Source of the DNA: Planoprotostelium fungivorum | Taxonomy: Eukaryota; Evosea; Variosea; Cavosteliida; Cavosteliaceae | Reading direction: 5' to 3' | Assembly (NCBI GenBank): GCA_003024175.1 | Contig: MDYQ01000363.1 | Coordinates: forward strand, 1 to 16,641 | DNA length: 16,641 nucleotides | Shown: positions 13,929-16,641 of the stretch, in pieces | Layout of the letters: each line of letters opens with the position of its first letter | How positions within the stretch are numbered: position 1 is the first letter of the stretch | Notes under the pieces: model-generated | Told to the model about the DNA's origin: nothing | The model's database searches: none | Seen by the model: the letters and a program-made list of their open reading frames with translations, nothing else | Translations under genes and position numbers: made by a program

Positions 13929-16641
13929 TTAAGATCTCGAATGCTTCTCTATTCCACCCAAAGCTAACTCGGTCAACTTCTTGCCAGCCGTCTGAAGAGA
14001 AGTCACCGCTACCACAACATCAGGCCGAAGAGAGAACGGCGACGTGACCTGAGAGAGTTCAACATCTCGGACACATCCCAGAGGAATGTCCATACCTTCT
14101 GTCTCGGTGAGCCCATCTGAAGGAAATTCCTTTGGATCTCTCGTCTCAACTAGAACATCGTGAGATGATGGACCGCATGTTGTCTTTACCTCCTGTCGGA
14201 TGAACGTCTCTGTTGGAAGTAAAACATCCATCAGTTCATCCATGTTGAACAACATCTTCTCTTCAAACTGTCTCATGCCCGTCGCAACATCTCTCTCCTC
14301 TCCCTTTGTAACTATCTCTCCCTCTTCTGTTTTCTCTTCTTGCTTCTCTGCCTTCTCTTCTTCTTTCTCTTGTTTCTCTTCCACTTTCTCTTCTCTCCTC
14401 TCCTCTTCCTTCTCTTCCTTCTCTTCTTTCTCGTCTCTCTTCTCTTCTTGTTGCTTCTCTTCCTTCTTCTCTTCTCTCTCTTCTCTCTCTTCTCTCTCTT
14501 CTCTTCTTCCTTTCTCTGCCGACCTCCTCCTCTCTTCAATCGCCCCCTTCTTACGGTTCATGATCACATCGTCCGATCTGCGGATGTTGAAGAGGGCACT
14601 GCTGCCGCTCCTCAAGAATGTCTTGTCCCTGCTCGACCTTCGGCTGTGATCCGTCTCATCTGTGGATGATGATGACGATGATGCGGTGACGACCACTTCG
14701 GGTGCCGAACAGATGCGTGATACGGATAGCCTCTTCTGATTCGAAATTTGAGTTGAATAGATGGCGGGAAATCTCACCGGATCGATTTGAATGGGAGCGA
14801 CGGTGTCTTTTGATTCTTCTGGTTCTTCATCGTCTAAAGATCATCAGCATGACGATCGATGATGACACCGCGATGGTGATCGTCCGATGAGTCGAATGTC
14901 ATCATCACCTGTACCCTCCGGACTCAAGAATCCAGGACTCAGCTGTCGACACGTCATCCATCGAATTTCCCGCCAAATTTCACCTGCTCTCCAAATATCT
15001 GCGACACCCTGCAGCGATTGTAGTTGGACTTCATGAGAGGATTACCGTTACTCTCTATCACCGGTGAATTCACCGCACTCCACGACATCATCCTCGCTGT
15101 ACGTACGTAAGATAAATTTTCATCGAGTTTTCTCTCACTTCTCATCTCGGTCGTACACGTGTTGATGGCGAGCTCGATGGCCAATACCCAATCTTCCTTA
15201 TCGGTTTTCGTGTTGCATTCGAATGAAACGGTCTTACCCCGGATGTACAACCCGAAGATGGGTCTGGCCGTTCCCGCGTTTTCTTGGTCGTTGACGATTC
15301 CCAAATTTTTCAACGAACAGATCTGTGAATCTTCTCAGTCAAAAGGACAAGAAGGGAGAGTGGAACACGATAGGGTCGATGTCTTCACCTCGCGGATGTA
15401 AAGATGTTGCTCTTTGGGTTTGGCTAAGACGACGCAGTCGCTGAACAGACCCAGCCAAAGAGTCTTCTGCTCGTCTGATGTCTTTGCTCTCAGAAGGCCT
15501 TCCATCAATAGCCTCCTGGCGGCTTGATTTTCACTCCAATCAGCTCTCGTCTGTCGATGTGTGAGATCTTCTCTGCTTCTCCTTGTCTCGTTGAAATCAC
15601 GACATCTATCGTCAAATCACACACATCGACTGACATCACATCCATCATCGAATCGCACATCGATATCATGAGAATGATCTCACCTTTCCAACCATCCTCC
15701 CTTCTATCTTCGTCACTCTGTGGATGTCTTCCGCTTCTCTCTTCTTATCGTTGACTGTTTCCTTCAGATTCACATTCGAACGCTTCATCACCATATCTGG
15801 CCACTTGTATGATTTTCTCCAAAGCCTGCGACAGCAGATCGTGATCACTGTGTCTCTTGTTCGTCTTCGCCTTGACTCTCTCCAACAACATCTGATAGCG
15901 TGGAATCCTCTGTATGGGCAGGATCAACAGAGAGTGCAGATCCAACGTGTCTCTCCTTCCATTGTTCTCCGTCTCCTGTCGAACGCGTCAGACGCGTCGG
16001 CACGTGTCGAATGGACTCACGGTCATCCACAGGTCGAATTCTAAATTCGATTTTCTCAGTTGAACTAATTTCTCGATCGACGCGTTGAAGTTGTTGACGT
16101 ACTGAGCGTACAACCTGAGGGAGCTTTGCTGTGATGGTGTCAGGGTTGGGACGGCTTGAATGGAGATGGAGGGTCACCCAAGATAAGAAGACGTCGCCGA
16201 TGGTGGAGAGAATGTTCCAGTCTTTCCATTTTTCTTCCATACTGCTGAGAAAGAAGGAATTGATACCGTAGATCATCTGTAAAAAGTATTCATATTTTAT
16301 AGTTCAACATTGCACATATCGTATTTATTTTGGTGTATATGTTTCTTCGTATGTCGTTGTAAATTGGTAGGTTGTAGTTTGATATCTCACCTCTAGATCG
16401 GAGAAAATAGTTCTCAAATCAGCTTGGCTGACCAGATGTTTGAAAGTGCTCCTCTGCAGAGGTGCTTTGAAATGCGATAACGTTCTACGTAGCCCCGAAA
16501 CGTAACTGTACGTACATTACGCATGTCAGATACCACACACTCTACCTCCTCTCCGTCTCGATGATCTCTCTCACGATCCTCCTTCTCATCACTTGACCGT
16601 TCACACCTCTTACAAAATTCTTCCTCTGCTCGAGTTGAGAA
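13929..16641 (-). CDS. Rho guanine nucleotide exchange factor (DH-PH), 5'-partial, 673 aa in window
   Basis: Twelve exons: 16641-16546, 16505-16391, 16276-16178, 16128-16021, 15975-15805, 15761-15684, 15550-15389, 15322-15139, 15096-14984, 14942-14909, 14833-14778 and 14735-13929. The introns are mostly 40-50 nt and the chain has no frame break. The DH domain starts with RRRIVREIIETERSYVSGLR and includes LRLYAQYVNNFNASIEKL and the conserved helix LLILPIQRIPRYQMLLERV, whose surface contacts Rho/Rac GTPases. A PH domain follows (RRLLMEGLLRAK, LWLGLFSDCVVLAKP, IFGLYIRGKTVSFEC, with the invariant Trp in DKEDWVLAIELAI). The tail has a Ser run, then about 65 residues that are nearly all Glu, Lys and Arg (EEREEREEREEKKEEK), and ends with an unrecognised segment. 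The protein should activate a Rho-family GTPase near membranes and so act on actin. Upstream exons lie beyond 16641. Confidence 0.92.
14312..14525. repeat. Purine-rich (GAA/GAG on the minus strand) coding low-complexity run
   Basis: Over about 210 bp the plus strand is almost pure pyrimidine (TCTTCT, CTCTCT units), encoding the Glu/Lys/Arg-rich tail of the RhoGEF on the minus strand. The run GAGAGAAGA repeats near 14477-14508. Confidence 0.8.

Noticed and set aside
14200-14649. Long plus-strand open frame rich in Ser, Phe and Leu
   Set aside because: It is the antisense of the Glu/Lys/Arg-rich RhoGEF exon. The composition follows from reading a polypurine tract backwards, and the minus strand has a complete DH-PH splice chain.

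Overview
The window is eukaryotic nuclear DNA from a gene-dense, intron-rich protist. Almost every gene is cut by very short GT-AG introns, most of them 37 to 46 nt, and joining exons across them gives uninterrupted proteins. The standard genetic code fits throughout. A spherulin-4 family protein, an F-box-like/ankyrin protein with repeats of the type DPRVDPSAxDN, and a RhoGEF suggest an amoebozoan such as a protosteloid or plasmodial amoeba. That placement is inference only.

Layout, left to right. Positions 1-145 (minus) hold one membrane-segment exon of a gene leaving the window. Positions 240-1325 (minus) hold a five-exon gene for a two-helix membrane protein with a presequence-like N-terminus. 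It shares an 88-bp head-to-head intergenic region with a five-exon plus-strand gene (1414-2601) for a secreted spherulin-4/GH135-like protein with a Ser/Thr stalk and hydrophobic tail. Positions 2685-3085 are a broken ankyrin-repeat pseudogene. Positions 3071-3894 are bounded by a 32-bp inverted repeat (30/32 identical) and enclose a decayed reading frame resembling an endonuclease/exonuclease/phosphatase domain. Positions 3895-4658 are largely unassigned.

Positions 4659-9234 (minus) are a 19-exon gene for an 895-residue coiled-coil protein resembling a myosin tail, with low-complexity GAT/ATC-rich introns. Positions 9625-10169 (plus) encode a 137-residue four-helix membrane protein. It converges, with only 13 bp between stop codons, on a four-exon fructosamine-3-kinase family gene (10183-11305, minus). 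Positions 11508 to about 12646 (minus) hold an F-box-like/ankyrin gene carrying a 2-nt frameshift and a possible 31-nt mini-intron. Positions 12905-13821 (minus) are a tentative unrecognised gene. Positions 13929-16641 (minus) are most of a DH-PH RhoGEF whose 5' end lies outside the window.

The genes do not form a pathway and read as ordinary, closely packed single loci. The accessory signals are the dispersed ankyrin family (two loci, both damaged), the inverted-repeat element, and intron-confined satellites. I saw no CRISPR array, rRNA or convincing tRNA. No clearly new multi-gene system is visible.
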